A DNA stretch of 64,000 nt, taken from contig NZ_ATVI01000008.1 of the NCBI RefSeq assembly GCF_000420645.1, positions 1 to 64,000 of the forward strand, given 5' to 3'. The stretch is from Nevskia ramosa DSM 11499. Lineage in GTDB: Bacteria > Pseudomonadota > Gammaproteobacteria > Nevskiales > Nevskiaceae. Below the pieces are notes generated by a model, which was given only the letters and a program-made list of their open reading frames with translations, made no database searches and had not been told where the DNA came from. The position numbers and the translations under genes are program-made. Position 1 is the stretch's first letter; each line of letters begins with the position of its first letter. Positions 55,573-64,000 of this stretch are shown here, one piece after another.

Positions 55573-56859
55573 ATGTTCACCAACGCTCCGTCACTCGCCC
55601 AGTCCGACCCCGAACTCAACGCCGCCCTGGTCGCCGAAGCCGGCCGTCAGGAGGCGCATATCGAGCTGATCGCGTCCGAGAACTACGCCAGCCCGGCCGT
55701 GATGGAAGCGCAGGGCGGCCAGCTGACCAACAAGTACGCCGAGGGTTATCCGGGCAAGCGCTATTACGGCGGCTGCGAGTTCGCCGACGTTGCCGAGCAG
55801 CTGGCGATTGATCGCGTCAAGCAGCTGTTCAACTGCGATTACGCCAACGTGCAGCCGCATTCCGGCGCACAGGCGAACGCGGCGATCTTCCTGTCGCTGG
55901 TCAATCCGGGCGATGTGGTGATGGGCATGAACCTGGCGCAGGGCGGTCATCTGACCCACGGCCATCCGGCGAATTTCTCCGGCAAGCAGTACAAGATCGT
56001 GCCCTACGGTCTGGACCCGGAAACCGGCCTGATCAACTACGACGAGATGGAGCGTCTGGCGCTGGAGCACCAGCCGAAGCTGCTGATCGGCGGCTTCTCG
56101 GCGTACTCGCGAGTCAAGGACTGGAAGCGGATGCGCGAAATCGCCGACAAGGTCGGCGCCTATTTCTGGGTCGACATGGCGCATGTCGCCGGTCTGGTCG
56201 CTGCCGGCGAATACCCGAGCCCGCTGCCGTACGCCCACGTCGTCACCAGCACCACGCACAAGACGCTGCGCGGCCCGCGCGGCGGCATCATCCTCGCGCA
56301 GGGGCAGGGCGAGGAACTGTACAAGAAGCTCAATTCGGCGGTGTTCCCCGGCATCCAGGGCGGCCCGCTGATGCACGTCATCGCCGCCAAGGCGGTGGCC
56401 TTCCGCGAAGCGCTGCAGCCGTCGTTCAAGGTCTATCAGAAGCAGGTCGTCGCCAATGCCCGCGCGATGGCCAAGGTGTTCCTCGATCGCGGTTACAAGG
56501 TGGTGTCGGGCGGTACCGACAACCATCTGTTCCTGCTCGATCTGGTGGCCAAGAACATCACCGGCAAGGACGCCGAAGCTGCGCTCGGCAAGGCGCACAT
56601 CACCGCCAACAAGAACTCGGTACCGAACGATCCGAAGTCGGCGTTCGTGACCTCGGGCCTGCGCCTCGGCTCGCCGGCCTCGACCACGCGCGGCTTCAGG
56701 GAAGCGGAAATGGCCTCGGTCGCCGGCTGGATCGCCGACATCGTCGATGCGATGAGCAGCGGCGGTGACGTCGATGCCACGGTGCTGCGCGTGCGCGGCG
56801 AAGTCGAAGCGCTGTGCACGCGCTTCCCGGTCTATCGCGCCCTGAAAAAGGCTGCGTGA
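55573..56859 (+). CDS. glyA: Serine hydroxymethyltransferase
   Basis: PLP enzyme interconverting serine and glycine with tetrahydrofolate. The 428-residue product has [46 protein letters not shown] and the PLP-lysine motif [16 protein letters not shown]. First gene of the glyA-nrdR-rib block. A 9-bp inverted repeat (55494-55502 / 55554-55562) lies in its 95-bp leader. Confidence 0.97.
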   Translation: MFTNAPSLAQSDPELNAALVAEAGRQEAHIELIASENYASPAVMEAQGGQLTNKYAEGYPGKRYYGGCEFADVAEQLAIDRVKQLFNCDYANVQPHSGAQANAAIFLSLVNPGDVVMGMNLAQGGHLTHGHPANFSGKQYKIVPYGLDPETGLINYDEMERLALEHQPKLLIGGFSAYSRVKDWKRMREIADKVGAYFWVDMAHVAGLVAAGEYPSPLPYAHVVTSTTHKTLRGPRGGIILAQGQGEELYKKLNSAVFPGIQGGPLMHVIAAKAVAFREALQPSFKVYQKQVVANARAMAKVFLDRGYKVVSGGTDNHLFLLDLVAKNITGKDAEAALGKAHITANKNSVPNDPKSAFVTSGLRLGSPASTTRGFREAEMASVAGWIADIVDAMSSGGDVDATVLRVRGEVEALCTRFPVYRALKKAA

Positions 56860-56918
56860 GCCGATGAACAGGGCATTGCTGCGCTACCTGTCGTCCTCGA
56901 ACTGAGGTCGGCGCGCGC

Positions 56919-57509
56919 GTGCAATGCCCGTTCTGCAAAGCCACCGACACCCGGGTCATCGACTCGCGGCTGTTCGAGGACGGCACCCAGGTTCGCCGCC
57001 GCCGCGAGTGCCCGGTCTGCGATGCCCGCTTCACGACCTACGAGCGCGCGCTGCTGCAGATGCCTTACGTGCTCAAGCGTTCGGGCACGCCGGAACCCTT
57101 CGACGAGGACAAGCTGCGCCGCGGCATCGAGCACGCGATCTTCAAGCGGCCGGTGCCTCCGGACAAGGTCGATCACGCGATCGAGAACGTGATGCGTCGC
57201 TTGCGCGCGGTCAACGAACGCGAAGTGGCATCGATGCGGATCGGCGAATGGGTGATGGACGAATTGCGCGATCTCGACCACGTTGCCTATGTGCGCTTCG
57301 CGTCGATCTATCGCTCGTTTCAGGACGTCAACGCCTTCCGCGAAGAGATCAACCGCCTGGAACAGTTGCCGACGCCGGAAGCCCGGCGCAGCCAGTTGCC
57401 GCTGATCGCCGCTGAACTGCCCGCCGCGGAAGCGATCGCCGCCGCCACCGCCAAGCGCCTCGCCACCGAACACGAAAAGCCTGCCAGGGCGACCAAGCGG
57501 GTCAAGTGA
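56919..57509 (+). CDS. nrdR: Ribonucleotide-reductase transcriptional repressor
   Basis: Zinc-ribbon/ATP-cone repressor of nrd genes. Cys3, Cys6, Cys31 and Cys34 form the ribbon (CPFC, CPVC), with [23 protein letters not shown] typical of NrdR; the ATP-cone spans about residues 49-140. At 196 residues it is longer than most members (about 150-170) because of an Ala/Lys-rich tail after residue 150. GTG start with GAGG about a dozen bases upstream. Its stop overlaps the ribD start (GTGA). Confidence 0.95.
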   Translation: MQCPFCKATDTRVIDSRLFEDGTQVRRRRECPVCDARFTTYERALLQMPYVLKRSGTPEPFDEDKLRRGIEHAIFKRPVPPDKVDHAIENVMRRLRAVNEREVASMRIGEWVMDELRDLDHVAYVRFASIYRSFQDVNAFREEINRLEQLPTPEARRSQLPLIAAELPAAEAIAAATAKRLATEHEKPARATKRVK

Positions 57510-58720
57510 GCGAGTCGCCAATCGAGCCGCGGACGTTCATGGCCCGCGCATTGGCGCTGGCCGCGCAGGGCCGAGCGACGACTCATCCCAATCCCAGGGT
57601 CGGCTGCGTGATCGTTCGCGATGGGCGAATCATTGGTGAAGGCTGGCATCAACGCGCTGGGGAGCCGCATGCCGAAGTATTCGCGCTCCGATCTGCTGGC
57701 GAGCTAGCGCGTGGCGCCGATGTCTACGTGAGTTTGGAACCCTGCGCCCATCACGGCCGCACGCCGCCCTGTGCCGATGCGCTGATCGCCGCCGGCGTTG
57801 CCCGCGTGTTCGCGGCCGTTGGCGACCCATTCGATAAGGTCGCCGGCAAGGGCTTTGCAAAGCTGCGCGCGGCCGGTATCGAATGCGCCTCCGGGCTGAT
57901 GGAAACCGAAGCGCGCGCCCTGTGCCGCGGCTTCCTGTCACGCATCGAACGCGGCCGGCCCTGGGTGAGCTTGAAGCTGGCGATGAGCCTCGACGGCCGC
58001 ACCGCGATGGCCAATGGCGAAAGCCGCTGGATCACCGGCGAGCAGGCGCGCGCGGACGTGCACCGCCTGCGCGCCGAAGCCGGCGCGGTGCTCAGCAGCA
58101 GCGAAACAGTGCTCGCCGATGATCCCGAGTTGAATGTTCGTTTGCCGACCGATTATTTCTGGCCTCGTCATGCCTTCCCTGGCGAGGCCGGTCACGCCGA
58201 TCGACCCCCTGCGACGCCATCCCTAGCGTCGCCTGCCGGAGGGAACAGTGCCATTCAAGGCACTGTTCCTTATCTCCGGCAGCCGGATCGCATCGTGCTC
58301 GACAGTAGCGCCCGCGTGCCGACGACGGCGAAGGTCTGGCGTGAAGGTGCGAGGCGTTTTTGGCTGACCGCCGAAGCCGGCATGAACGCAGCCGAAAACG
58401 TCGAAACCGTAGTCATGCCGCGCGACGCCAACGGCCAGGTCGACTTGGCCGCAGCACTGGCTTTCCTCGCCACGCGCGACATCAACGAAGTGCTGGTCGA
58501 ATGCGGCCCGCGCCTCGCCGGAAGCCTGCTGCGCGCGAATCTCGTCGACGAGCTGATCGTCTACGCGGCTCCCAAACTGCTTGGTGACGCCGCCCGCGGG
58601 CTCGTCCGCCTGCCGGGCCTGGAGCGACTGGCCGATCATGTGGCGCTGGCATTCACTTCGGCCGAGCTGCTCGGCCCGGATCTCAAAATCACCGCTCGCC
58701 TGACGAGCAAGGGAAGTTAA
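57506..58720 (+). CDS. ribD: Bifunctional pyrimidine deaminase/reductase (with in-frame palindromic insert)
   Basis: Riboflavin pathway: deaminase domain about residues 1-145 with zinc motifs HAEVFAL and [11 protein letters not shown], reductase domain about 150-404 ([40 protein letters not shown]). At 404 residues it exceeds the usual about 365. The surplus is a stretch at about residues 215-258 between NVRLP and RQPDRIVLD, encoded by three hairpins (58161-58280). If the insert forms a surface loop, the enzyme may remain active. Overlaps nrdR by four bases. Confidence 0.94.
   Translation: MSESPIEPRTFMARALALAAQGRATTHPNPRVGCVIVRDGRIIGEGWHQRAGEPHAEVFALRSAGELARGADVYVSLEPCAHHGRTPPCADALIAAGVARVFAAVGDPFDKVAGKGFAKLRAAGIECASGLMETEARALCRGFLSRIERGRPWVSLKLAMSLDGRTAMANGESRWITGEQARADVHRLRAEAGAVLSSSETVLADDPELNVRLPTDYFWPRHAFPGEAGHADRPPATPSLASPAGGNSAIQGTVPYLRQPDRIVLDSSARVPTTAKVWREGARRFWLTAEAGMNAAENVETVVMPRDANGQVDLAAALAFLATRDINEVLVECGPRLAGSLLRANLVDELIVYAAPKLLGDAARGLVRLPGLERLADHVALAFTSAELLGPDLKITARLTSKGS
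58161..58280. repeat. Cluster of three hairpins inserted in frame within ribD
   Basis: Hairpin A: GGCCTCG (58161-58167)/CGAGGCC (58183-58189). Hairpin B: GCGACGC (58211-58217), loop CATCCCTA, GCGTCGC (58226-58232). Hairpin C: GCCGGAG-GGAACAGTGCC (58235-58252), loop ATTCAA, GGCACTGTTCC-TTAT-CTCCGGC (58259-58280). The cluster keeps the ribD frame open. Confidence 0.8.
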
Positions 58721-58722
58721 GG

Positions 58723-59322
58723 ATGTTCACTGGAATCGTCGAAGCGCTGGGGCGCATCGAAAAGCTGGAAGCGGTCGGCGGTGATGTGCGCCTGACCATC
58801 GCCACCGACGGCGCCTATCTGGATGGCGTCAATCTCGGCGATTCGATCGCCTCCAACGGCGTCTGCCTGACGGCCGTCGCGCTGCCGCGCAAGGCGTTTG
58901 TCGCCGATGTTTCGGTGGAGACATTGGACGCGACCACTGCGCGCAGCTGGGTCGCCGGCACGCCGCTGAATCTCGAGCGGGCGCTGACCGCGCACAAGCC
59001 ACTCGGCGGCCACATGATGTCCGGGCATGTCGACGGCGTCGGCCATCTGGTCGAGAAACACGTCGATGCGCGCTCCTGGCGGCTGACGTTCGAAGCGCCG
59101 CAACTCATCGCCCGCTACATCGCCCGCAAGGGCTCGATCGCGATCGACGGAGTAAGCTTAACGGTCAATGCAGTGGCCGGCAGCCGGTTTGAAGTGAATA
59201 TCGTGCCGCACACCTGGGAAAACACGACGCTGGGCGCGCTGGTGCCGGGCAGCAAGGTCAACCTCGAAGTCGATCTGATTGCCCGTTACCTCGAACGCCT
59301 GCTGGAGGCGAGACAAGCATGA
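58723..59322 (+). CDS. ribE: Riboflavin synthase alpha subunit
   Basis: Dismutates two 6,7-dimethyl-8-ribityllumazine molecules to riboflavin. The 199-residue protein starts with the diagnostic MFTGIVEALG and has two lumazine-binding repeats, each with a 'SIAxxGVxLT'-type motif (DSIASNGVCLTAV, GSIAIDGVSLTVN). It is also called ribC in some species. Two bases separate it from ribD; its stop overlaps ribBA (ATGA). Confidence 0.96.
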   Translation: MFTGIVEALGRIEKLEAVGGDVRLTIATDGAYLDGVNLGDSIASNGVCLTAVALPRKAFVADVSVETLDATTARSWVAGTPLNLERALTAHKPLGGHMMSGHVDGVGHLVEKHVDARSWRLTFEAPQLIARYIARKGSIAIDGVSLTVNAVAGSRFEVNIVPHTWENTTLGALVPGSKVNLEVDLIARYLERLLEARQA

Positions 59323-60494
59323 GCAAGATCAGCAGCATCCATCCGATTTCCGAAGCTCGCGCTGCCGACGCGCGCGGGCGCACGCTCGATCCGATCGAAG
59401 ACATCGTTGCCGACATCCGCGCCGGCAAGATGGTCGTGATCATGGACGACGAGGATCGCGAGAACGAAGGCGATCTGATCATGGCGGCGAGCCTTTGCCG
59501 CGCCGAGGACATCAACTTCATGGCGCGCTTTGGCCGCGGCCTGATCTGCCTGACCCTGACCGCCGAACGCTGCCGCCAGCTGCGTCTGCCACCGATGGTC
59601 GCTTATGGCGACGACCTGCATCAGACCGCGTTCACGGTGTCGATCGAAGCCTCGAAAGGCGTGACCACCGGCATTTCCGCGCATGACCGTGCCCACACGG
59701 TGCAGGCCGCGGTGAAGGCCGATGCGCGTCCGGAAGATCTCGTCCAGCCCGGCCACATCTTCCCGCTGATGGCCCAGCCGGGCGGCGTGCTGACCCGCGC
59801 CGGTCATACCGAAGCCGGCTGCGATCTGGCCCGCCTCGCCGGTGTCGAGCCGGCCTCGGTGATCGTCGAGATTCTCAACGACGACGGCACCATGGCCCGC
59901 CGTCCGGATCTGGAAGTGTTCGCCCGCGAGCACGGCCTGAAGATCGGCACCATCGCCGATTTGATCCGCTACCGCCTGCATCACGAGCACACCATCGAGC
60001 GCGTTGCCGAAACCACGGTGCATACCGAGTTCGGCGATTTCCGCCTGGTCACCTACCAGGATGCGGTCGAGAACACGCTGCACATGGCGATGGTGTGCGG
60101 TACGGTCGATGCGGAAACGCCGACCCTGGTCCGCGTCCACATCGGCAACCTGCTGTCCGACGTGCTCTGCGTCGAGCACAGCGATTTCTCCTGGCCGATC
60201 CGCAAGGCGCTGCAGCGCGTGGCCGAAGCGGGCAGCGGGGTCATCGTGCTGCTGCGCAAGAACAGCTCGCCGCGCGATGTCGTCAAGCAGATCGTTTCCC
60301 TGAGCACGCCGCACGCTTCGGCGCCGTCGCAGACCTCGGACGAGGCGCAGACCCTGCGCACCTACGGCATCGGCGCGCAGATCCTCACCGACCTCGGCGT
60401 GCGCAAGATGCGCGTGCTGTCCGGCGCGCCGCGCAAGATGCAGGCACTGTCCGGCTTCGGTCTCGAAGTCGTCGAATACGTTCATACCCACTGA
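59319..60494 (+). CDS. ribBA: 3,4-dihydroxy-2-butanone 4-phosphate synthase with degenerate GTP cyclohydrolase II domain
   Basis: N-terminal RibB domain (about residues 22-212) is intact: [23 protein letters not shown] and the [13 protein letters not shown] motif. The C-terminal domain (about 215-391) aligns with GTP cyclohydrolase II ([23 protein letters not shown]), but the zinc site that normally reads C-x10-C-x-C is replaced by [17 protein letters not shown] around residues 277-292, with only one Cys. The protein is thus probably RibB-only. Confidence 0.93.
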   Translation: MSKISSIHPISEARAADARGRTLDPIEDIVADIRAGKMVVIMDDEDRENEGDLIMAASLCRAEDINFMARFGRGLICLTLTAERCRQLRLPPMVAYGDDLHQTAFTVSIEASKGVTTGISAHDRAHTVQAAVKADARPEDLVQPGHIFPLMAQPGGVLTRAGHTEAGCDLARLAGVEPASVIVEILNDDGTMARRPDLEVFAREHGLKIGTIADLIRYRLHHEHTIERVAETTVHTEFGDFRLVTYQDAVENTLHMAMVCGTVDAETPTLVRVHIGNLLSDVLCVEHSDFSWPIRKALQRVAEAGSGVIVLLRKNSSPRDVVKQIVSLSTPHASAPSQTSDEAQTLRTYGIGAQILTDLGVRKMRVLSGAPRKMQALSGFGLEVVEYVHTH

Positions 60495-61075
60495 TGTCCA
60501 CCGCAGAGCGCTCCGTGCCCAAAGCCGTCAAGAAAGCTGTCCAGAAAGCTACGGTGAAGCTGCCGCAGCCTGTCGCTCACAAGGGCGCCCACAAGAGTGG
60601 CTACGCCGCGCCGCCGAAGCCGGAGAAAGGCGAGTTCAAAGGCAAGCGTATCGCCGTGGTCGCGACGCGGTGGAACGTCGAAGTTGTCGAAGCGCTGACC
60701 GTCGGCGTTCACAAGTGTCTGAAGGACTGGGGCGTGTCGCCGCGCAGCGTGCAGTCGTTCATGGTCCCCGGCGCTTTCGAGCTGCCGCTGGCGGCCTCGG
60801 CGCTGATGGACAGCGGCAAGTTCGATGGCGTGGTGGCACTCGGCGCGGTGATCCGCGGCGATACGCCGCACTTCGAGTTCGTTGCCGGCGAATGCTCCCG
60901 CGGCCTGCGCGAAGCGGCGCAGATCTACGGTGTTGCGCTCGGCTTCGGCGTGCTGACCGTCAACACGGCGGAGCAGGCTTACGAGCGCTGCAAGCCGGGC
61001 AAGGAAAACAAGGGCTACGAAGCGGCCGCCGCGATGCTCGAGATGATTCGCCTGCTGGATTCGATCGATGTCTGA
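60494..61075 (+). CDS. ribH: 6,7-dimethyl-8-ribityllumazine synthase
   Basis: Condenses the RibB and RibD products to lumazine. The 193-residue protein has the RibH core from about residue 48 (RIAVVATRWN, VPGAFELPLAA, ALGAVIRGDTPHFEFVAGE, FGVLTVNTAEQA). The roughly 45-residue N-terminal part is Lys/Ala/Pro-rich, unlike the usual 154-residue enzyme. Start ATG 60494 shares one base with the ribBA stop; the upstream longer frame is shadow. Confidence 0.95.
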   Translation: MSTAERSVPKAVKKAVQKATVKLPQPVAHKGAHKSGYAAPPKPEKGEFKGKRIAVVATRWNVEVVEALTVGVHKCLKDWGVSPRSVQSFMVPGAFELPLAASALMDSGKFDGVVALGAVIRGDTPHFEFVAGECSRGLREAAQIYGVALGFGVLTVNTAEQAYERCKPGKENKGYEAAAAMLEMIRLLDSIDV

Positions 61076-61562
61076 GCCTGTGCCCAGCCATTCACCGAAC
61101 AGTTCAGCCAGCAACGCTGCCAGCTTGGGTGTCAACCCGACCAGCCGTCGCGGCCTGGCCCGGCGTCTGACCGTGCAGGCGGTCTACCAGTGGATTCTCA
61201 ATCAGACCGCGCCGGAAACCCTGATCAAGGAATTCCGCGAAATGCCGGACGGCCTCGGCCGTGCCGACCCGGAATACTTCGGTGAACTGCTGCGCGGCAC
61301 CGTCGCCGATGCCGCAACGCTGACCACGCAGATCGTGCCGCATCTCGATCGCCCGCTGAATCAGCTCGATCCGGTCGAATATGCAGTGCTGCTGATGGCC
61401 GTGTACGAGCTGAACAACCGGCCGGAAGTGCCGTATCGCGTGGTCGTCAACGAAGCCGTGAACCTGGCCAAGGTGTTCGGTGCCGAAGACGGCTACAAGT
61501 TCGTCAACGGCGTGCTCGACAAGATCGCGCGCCAGGTGCGGGCCACCGAAATCGGCGGCTGA
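61068..61562 (+). CDS. nusB: Transcription antitermination factor
   Basis: RNA-binding helical factor for rRNA antitermination. The 164-residue product shows RRLTVQAVYQWILNQ, a middle helix pair, and the C-terminal PYRVVVNEAVNLAKVFGAEDGYKFVNGVLDKIA. It has an N-terminal extension of about 20 residues. The start overlaps ribH by eight bases. Confidence 0.95.
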   Translation: MSEPVPSHSPNSSASNAASLGVNPTSRRGLARRLTVQAVYQWILNQTAPETLIKEFREMPDGLGRADPEYFGELLRGTVADAATLTTQIVPHLDRPLNQLDPVEYAVLLMAVYELNNRPEVPYRVVVNEAVNLAKVFGAEDGYKFVNGVLDKIARQVRATEIGG

Positions 61563-61585
61563 GCAAGCGCGCGCTCGGCCGATCC

Positions 61586-62572
61586 ATGGACGAGTTCGCA
61601 CTGATTCGCCGTTACTTCGCGCCACTGAGCCCAGCGGCCGAAGGCGTGGTGCTCGGCATCGGCGACGATGCCGCGATCCTTGCGCCACCAGCCGGCCATG
61701 AGCTGCTGATGACCAGCGACACCCTGGTCGCCGGTCGGCATTTCCCGCTAACCACTGCGCCGTACGACATCGGCTGGAAAGCGCTGGCCGTGAACCTGTC
61801 CGACCTCGCGGCGATGGGCGCCGAGCCACTCTGGTTCCTGTTGGCGCTGACCCTGCCGCAACCCGATGAAGCCTGGCTCGCCGGCTTCGCGGCTGGCCTC
61901 GGCAGCTTGGCCCGCAAGCACGGCATTGCGCTGGTCGGCGGTGACACCACGCGCGGCAATCTGTCGATCACGATCACCGCTGTCGGGTCGGCGCCCGCGG
62001 GTTCCGCGTTGTGCCGCGATGGCGCCAAGCCCGGCGATCAGATCTGCGTCACCGGCACGCTTGGCGATGCCGCGCTGGGTCTGAGATTGAATGGCATTGA
62101 AAGCCGTTCGCCCTGCGCACAGGACGAACATGATCTCGTCGCACTGCGTGCGCGGCTGGATCGGCCAGTGCCACGCATCGAAGCAGGCCTCGCGCTTCGG
62201 GGATTCGCAAATGCCGCGATCGATCTGTCCGACGGCCTCGCTGGCGATCTCGGCCATGTGCTCGCGGCCAGCGGTGTCGGTGCCGGTCTTCGGGCGGATG
62301 CGCTGCCGATGTCCGAAGCTTTCGCCCGACAGGCCGAAGCGGGCGACCGTCTCGCCTTGCAGGCCGCTGGCGGCGATGACTACGAACTCTGCATCTGCTT
62401 GTCGCCTGATCGTCTGGCCGCGGCACAGGCGGCCATCTCACCGTTACCGCTGACGGTGATCGGCACGATCAGCGCCGAACCCGGCCTGCGCTGGCATGCC
62501 GCCGATGGCGCATTGCTGGACCCCGAGTTGCACAGCTACCAGCACTTCGATGACCGCTGCTTACCTGATTGA
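61586..62572 (+). CDS. thiL: Thiamine-monophosphate kinase
   Basis: Phosphorylates thiamine monophosphate to the diphosphate. The 328-residue protein shows the N-terminal DEFALIRRYF and GIGDDAAIL, SDTLVAGRHFP, VNLSDLAAMGA, GGDTTRG and AIDLSDGLAGDLGH motifs of the family. Cytoplasmic; no membrane segments. It starts 23 bp after nusB. Repeats occupy the 119 bp after it. Confidence 0.95.
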   Translation: MDEFALIRRYFAPLSPAAEGVVLGIGDDAAILAPPAGHELLMTSDTLVAGRHFPLTTAPYDIGWKALAVNLSDLAAMGAEPLWFLLALTLPQPDEAWLAGFAAGLGSLARKHGIALVGGDTTRGNLSITITAVGSAPAGSALCRDGAKPGDQICVTGTLGDAALGLRLNGIESRSPCAQDEHDLVALRARLDRPVPRIEAGLALRGFANAAIDLSDGLAGDLGHVLAASGVGAGLRADALPMSEAFARQAEAGDRLALQAAGGDDYELCICLSPDRLAAAQAAISPLPLTVIGTISAEPGLRWHAADGALLDPELHSYQHFDDRCLPD

Positions 62573-62582
62573 GATCCTCCCG

Positions 62583-62685
62583 GCCATCCATGGCGAGACT
62601 GAGTTCCTTATCACCACCGCCGGCCCGGCCATCCATGGCCGGTCGTTCGCCGTCATCGCGAGACATGCTCGCGCAGCATGACGGC
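62583..62685. repeat. Cluster of variable-arm hairpins between thiL and murI
   Basis: GCC-ATCCAT-GGC (62583-62594), CCGGCC-ATCCAT-GGCCGG (62625-62642), and a nested hairpin GCCGTCAT-CGCGAG/CTCGCG-...-ATGACGGC (62649-62685). The linker GTTCCTTATC (62603-62612) also occurs in the ribD cluster (58265-58274). It covers the region where a murI ribosome-binding site is expected. Confidence 0.7.
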
Positions 62686-62691
62686 TCACCC

Positions 62692-63477
62692 ATGATCGGC
62701 GTCTTCGACTCCGGCCTCGGCGGTCTGTCGGTGCTGCGCGAGATCGTTGCCAGGCGTCCGGATATGTCGGCGATCTATGTCGCCGATTCCGGCCATTGCC
62801 CCTACGGTGTGAAGTCCGCCGATCAGATCATCGAGCGGGCGACGGTGATCACCGATTTCCTGCTCGCGCAGGGCGCGCAGCTGATTGTCGTTGCCTGCAA
62901 CACGGCGACGATCGCCGCCGTCGAATACCTGCGCGCCAACTATTCGGTCCCCTTCGTCGGCATGGAGCCGGCGGTGAAGCCGGCCGTAGCCCGCACGCGC
63001 TCCGGCGTCATCGGCGTGCTGGCTACCGGTGCTGCGCTCGCCGGCAACAAGTTGCTGACCTTGATCGACCGCCATCGCGGCAGCGTTCGCGTGATCACCC
63101 AGCCTTGTCCGGGCTTGGTCGAGCAGGTCGAGGCCGGTGATCTCGATGGCCCGATTACCGTGGCGCTGCTGCGCGAGTACGCGCTGCCGCTGCTGGCGGC
63201 AGGTGCCGATACGCTGGTGCTCGGCTGCACGCACTATCCGTTTCTGCGCGAGGCGCTGGCGCAGATCGTCGGGCCGGACGTGGTGCTGCTCGATACCGGC
63301 GAGGCGGTTGCGAGGCGAGTCGACAGCCTGCTGCCAGCCGTTGATTCCGCCGCCGCGGCAGGTGCGCTTCGCTGGTACAGCTCGGGCGAGTTGCAGCAGA
63401 TGAATCGCGTCGGCAGCTGCTTGTGGGGCGGTGCGATCAACGCGGATGCACTTACTGAAGACGACGGAGCCCGCTGA
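62692..63477 (+). CDS. murI: Glutamate racemase
   Basis: Makes D-glutamate for peptidoglycan. The 261-residue protein carries IGVFDSGLGGLSVLREI, the first catalytic Cys in VVACNTATIAAVE, and the second in LGCTHYPFLREA. The start at ATG 62692 is chosen because upstream codons are repeat-derived; ATG 62665 is also in frame. A poor ribosome-binding context fits the repeat insertion. It interrupts the usual thiL-pgpA neighbourhood. Confidence 0.94.
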   Translation: MIGVFDSGLGGLSVLREIVARRPDMSAIYVADSGHCPYGVKSADQIIERATVITDFLLAQGAQLIVVACNTATIAAVEYLRANYSVPFVGMEPAVKPAVARTRSGVIGVLATGAALAGNKLLTLIDRHRGSVRVITQPCPGLVEQVEAGDLDGPITVALLREYALPLLAAGADTLVLGCTHYPFLREALAQIVGPDVVLLDTGEAVARRVDSLLPAVDSAAAAGALRWYSSGELQQMNRVGSCLWGGAINADALTEDDGAR

Positions 63478-63479
63478 GC

Positions 63480-64000
63480 ATGCAATCGAAATCGGCCCGC
63501 AACGCCTGGCGCCCGAACGCCCGCGAGATCATGACGTCGCCGGTGCATCTGCTCGCGTTCGGGCTTGGCAGTGGCCTGATGCCGAAAGGGCCGGGCACCG
63601 CCGGTACCGTGGTCGGCATTCCGCTGTTCCTGGCGATGATGCATCTGAGCCTGCCGGTCTTCGCTGCGCTGACCGTGGTGCTCTCGATCTTCGGCTGCTG
63701 GGTCTGCGGTGAATCGGCGCGCCGGCTCGGCGTGCATGACTACGGCGGCATCGTCTTCGATGAAATCGTCGGCTATGTGATCGCCGCCGCACCCTTGCTG
63801 CCAGTGCTGGCGCTGAACCGCCACGGGCTGTGGCCGGGACTGATCGCCGCGTTCGTGCTGTTCCGCATCTTCGATATCTGGAAGCCCTGGCCGATCAGCT
63901 GGCTCGATGCCAGGATGCAGGGCGGCGTCGGGATCATGGTCGATGATCTGGTCGCTGGCGTATTCGCGGCGCTGGTGCTGCTGGCTTTGCTGGCCATCTG
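63480..64000 (+). CDS. pgpA: Phosphatidylglycerophosphatase A (3' end outside window)
   Basis: An open frame from ATG 63480 runs off the window end (173 codons visible). It shows the PgpA pattern: LLAFGLGSGLMPKGPGTAGTVVG at about residues 24-46, VHDYGGIVFDEIVGY with the conserved acidic pair, RIFDIWKPWPISWLD, and GVGIMVDDLVAGVFA, with several membrane helices. It dephosphorylates phosphatidylglycerol phosphate in the inner membrane. Two bases separate it from murI. Confidence 0.93.
   Translation, partial: MQSKSARNAWRPNAREIMTSPVHLLAFGLGSGLMPKGPGTAGTVVGIPLFLAMMHLSLPVFAALTVVLSIFGCWVCGESARRLGVHDYGGIVFDEIVGYVIAAAPLLPVLALNRHGLWPGLIAAFVLFRIFDIWKPWPISWLDARMQGGVGIMVDDLVAGVFAALVLLALLAI

Noticed and set aside
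56864-56905. A 13-codon ATG-to-TGA frame between glyA and nrdR, considered as a leader peptide
   Set aside because: It has no diagnostic codon run and no alternative hairpins; short frames of this size are common by chance.
57400-57560. Search for an FMN riboswitch before ribD
   Set aside because: ribD overlaps nrdR by four bases, leaving no room for an RFN element; none was seen before nrdR or glyA either.

Overview
The window looks like a chromosomal segment of a GC-rich (about two thirds G+C) gammaproteobacterium. The gene set (arginine succinyltransferase pathway, 2-methylcitrate cycle with AcnD/PrpF and a PrpR sigma-54 activator, a nrdR-rib-nusB-thiL block, a Fiu/PiuA-type receptor with PiuC) and the style of the secreted multidomain proteins suggest the Nevskiales/Xanthomonadales side of that class. 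This placement is inference; no rRNA is present to test it. No tRNA, rRNA, CRISPR array, prophage or transposase gene was seen.

Layout. 1-4541: 3' part of a giant secreted protein (Calx-beta domains, nine PDxFxF modules, C-terminal esterase). 4685-15664: mostly minus strand, with astB, a threonine aldolase, a signalling operon (LuxR-type response regulator, Hanks kinase with TPR-like tail, sensor-less histidine kinase) and astD, plus two exported proteins of unknown function on the plus strand. 16018-24392: one long plus-strand run behind a Fur-box promoter: TonB-dependent siderophore receptor, PiuC hydroxylase, TonB, ExbB, ExbD, PepSY membrane protein, DUF2271 protein, DUF4198 protein, ApbE. 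24400-27015 (minus): astA, a CsaA-like tRNA-binding protein and an M20 hydrolase. 27132-35738: secreted nuclease carrying the same PDxFxF modules as the first gene, thioesterase, subtilase, DUF885 peptidase-like protein, DUF768-like small protein. 35807-39615: MBL-fold hydrolase, Old Yellow Enzyme and SDR (minus), opposed to a TetR regulator with two near-identical palindromic operators. 39625-48713: prpR divergent from prpB-prpC-acnD-(2H phosphoesterase)-(DUF559 gene within inverted repeats)-prpF. 48792-54237: exported amidase (minus), then fmdB, DUF502, aspS and an Ig-like lipoprotein. 54380-64000: nadA, glyA, nrdR, ribD, ribE, ribBA, ribH, nusB, thiL, murI, pgpA (cut by the window end).

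How the genes work together. The 16-24 kb run reads as an iron-uptake operon in which a receptor, its energy-coupling proteins and a putative periplasmic flavin-based electron carrier (DUF2271 protein with an ApbE-type DGLSSAT site, PepSY membrane protein, ApbE transferase) are co-transcribed under Fur; the inferred job is ferrisiderophore reduction. The prp genes degrade propionyl-CoA to pyruvate and succinate. The rib genes supply FMN/FAD, but the GTP cyclohydrolase II half of RibBA has lost its zinc cysteines, so a separate ribA is expected elsewhere. Three of the five AST genes (A, B, D) lie scattered on the minus strand among unrelated genes; astC and astE are not in the window.

The most unusual non-coding structure is a set of palindromic repeats: an inverted-repeat-bounded DUF559 nuclease gene inside the prp operon, two 'TCATCCCCGC' type REP elements, and clusters of variable-arm hairpins, one of which is inserted in frame inside ribD.
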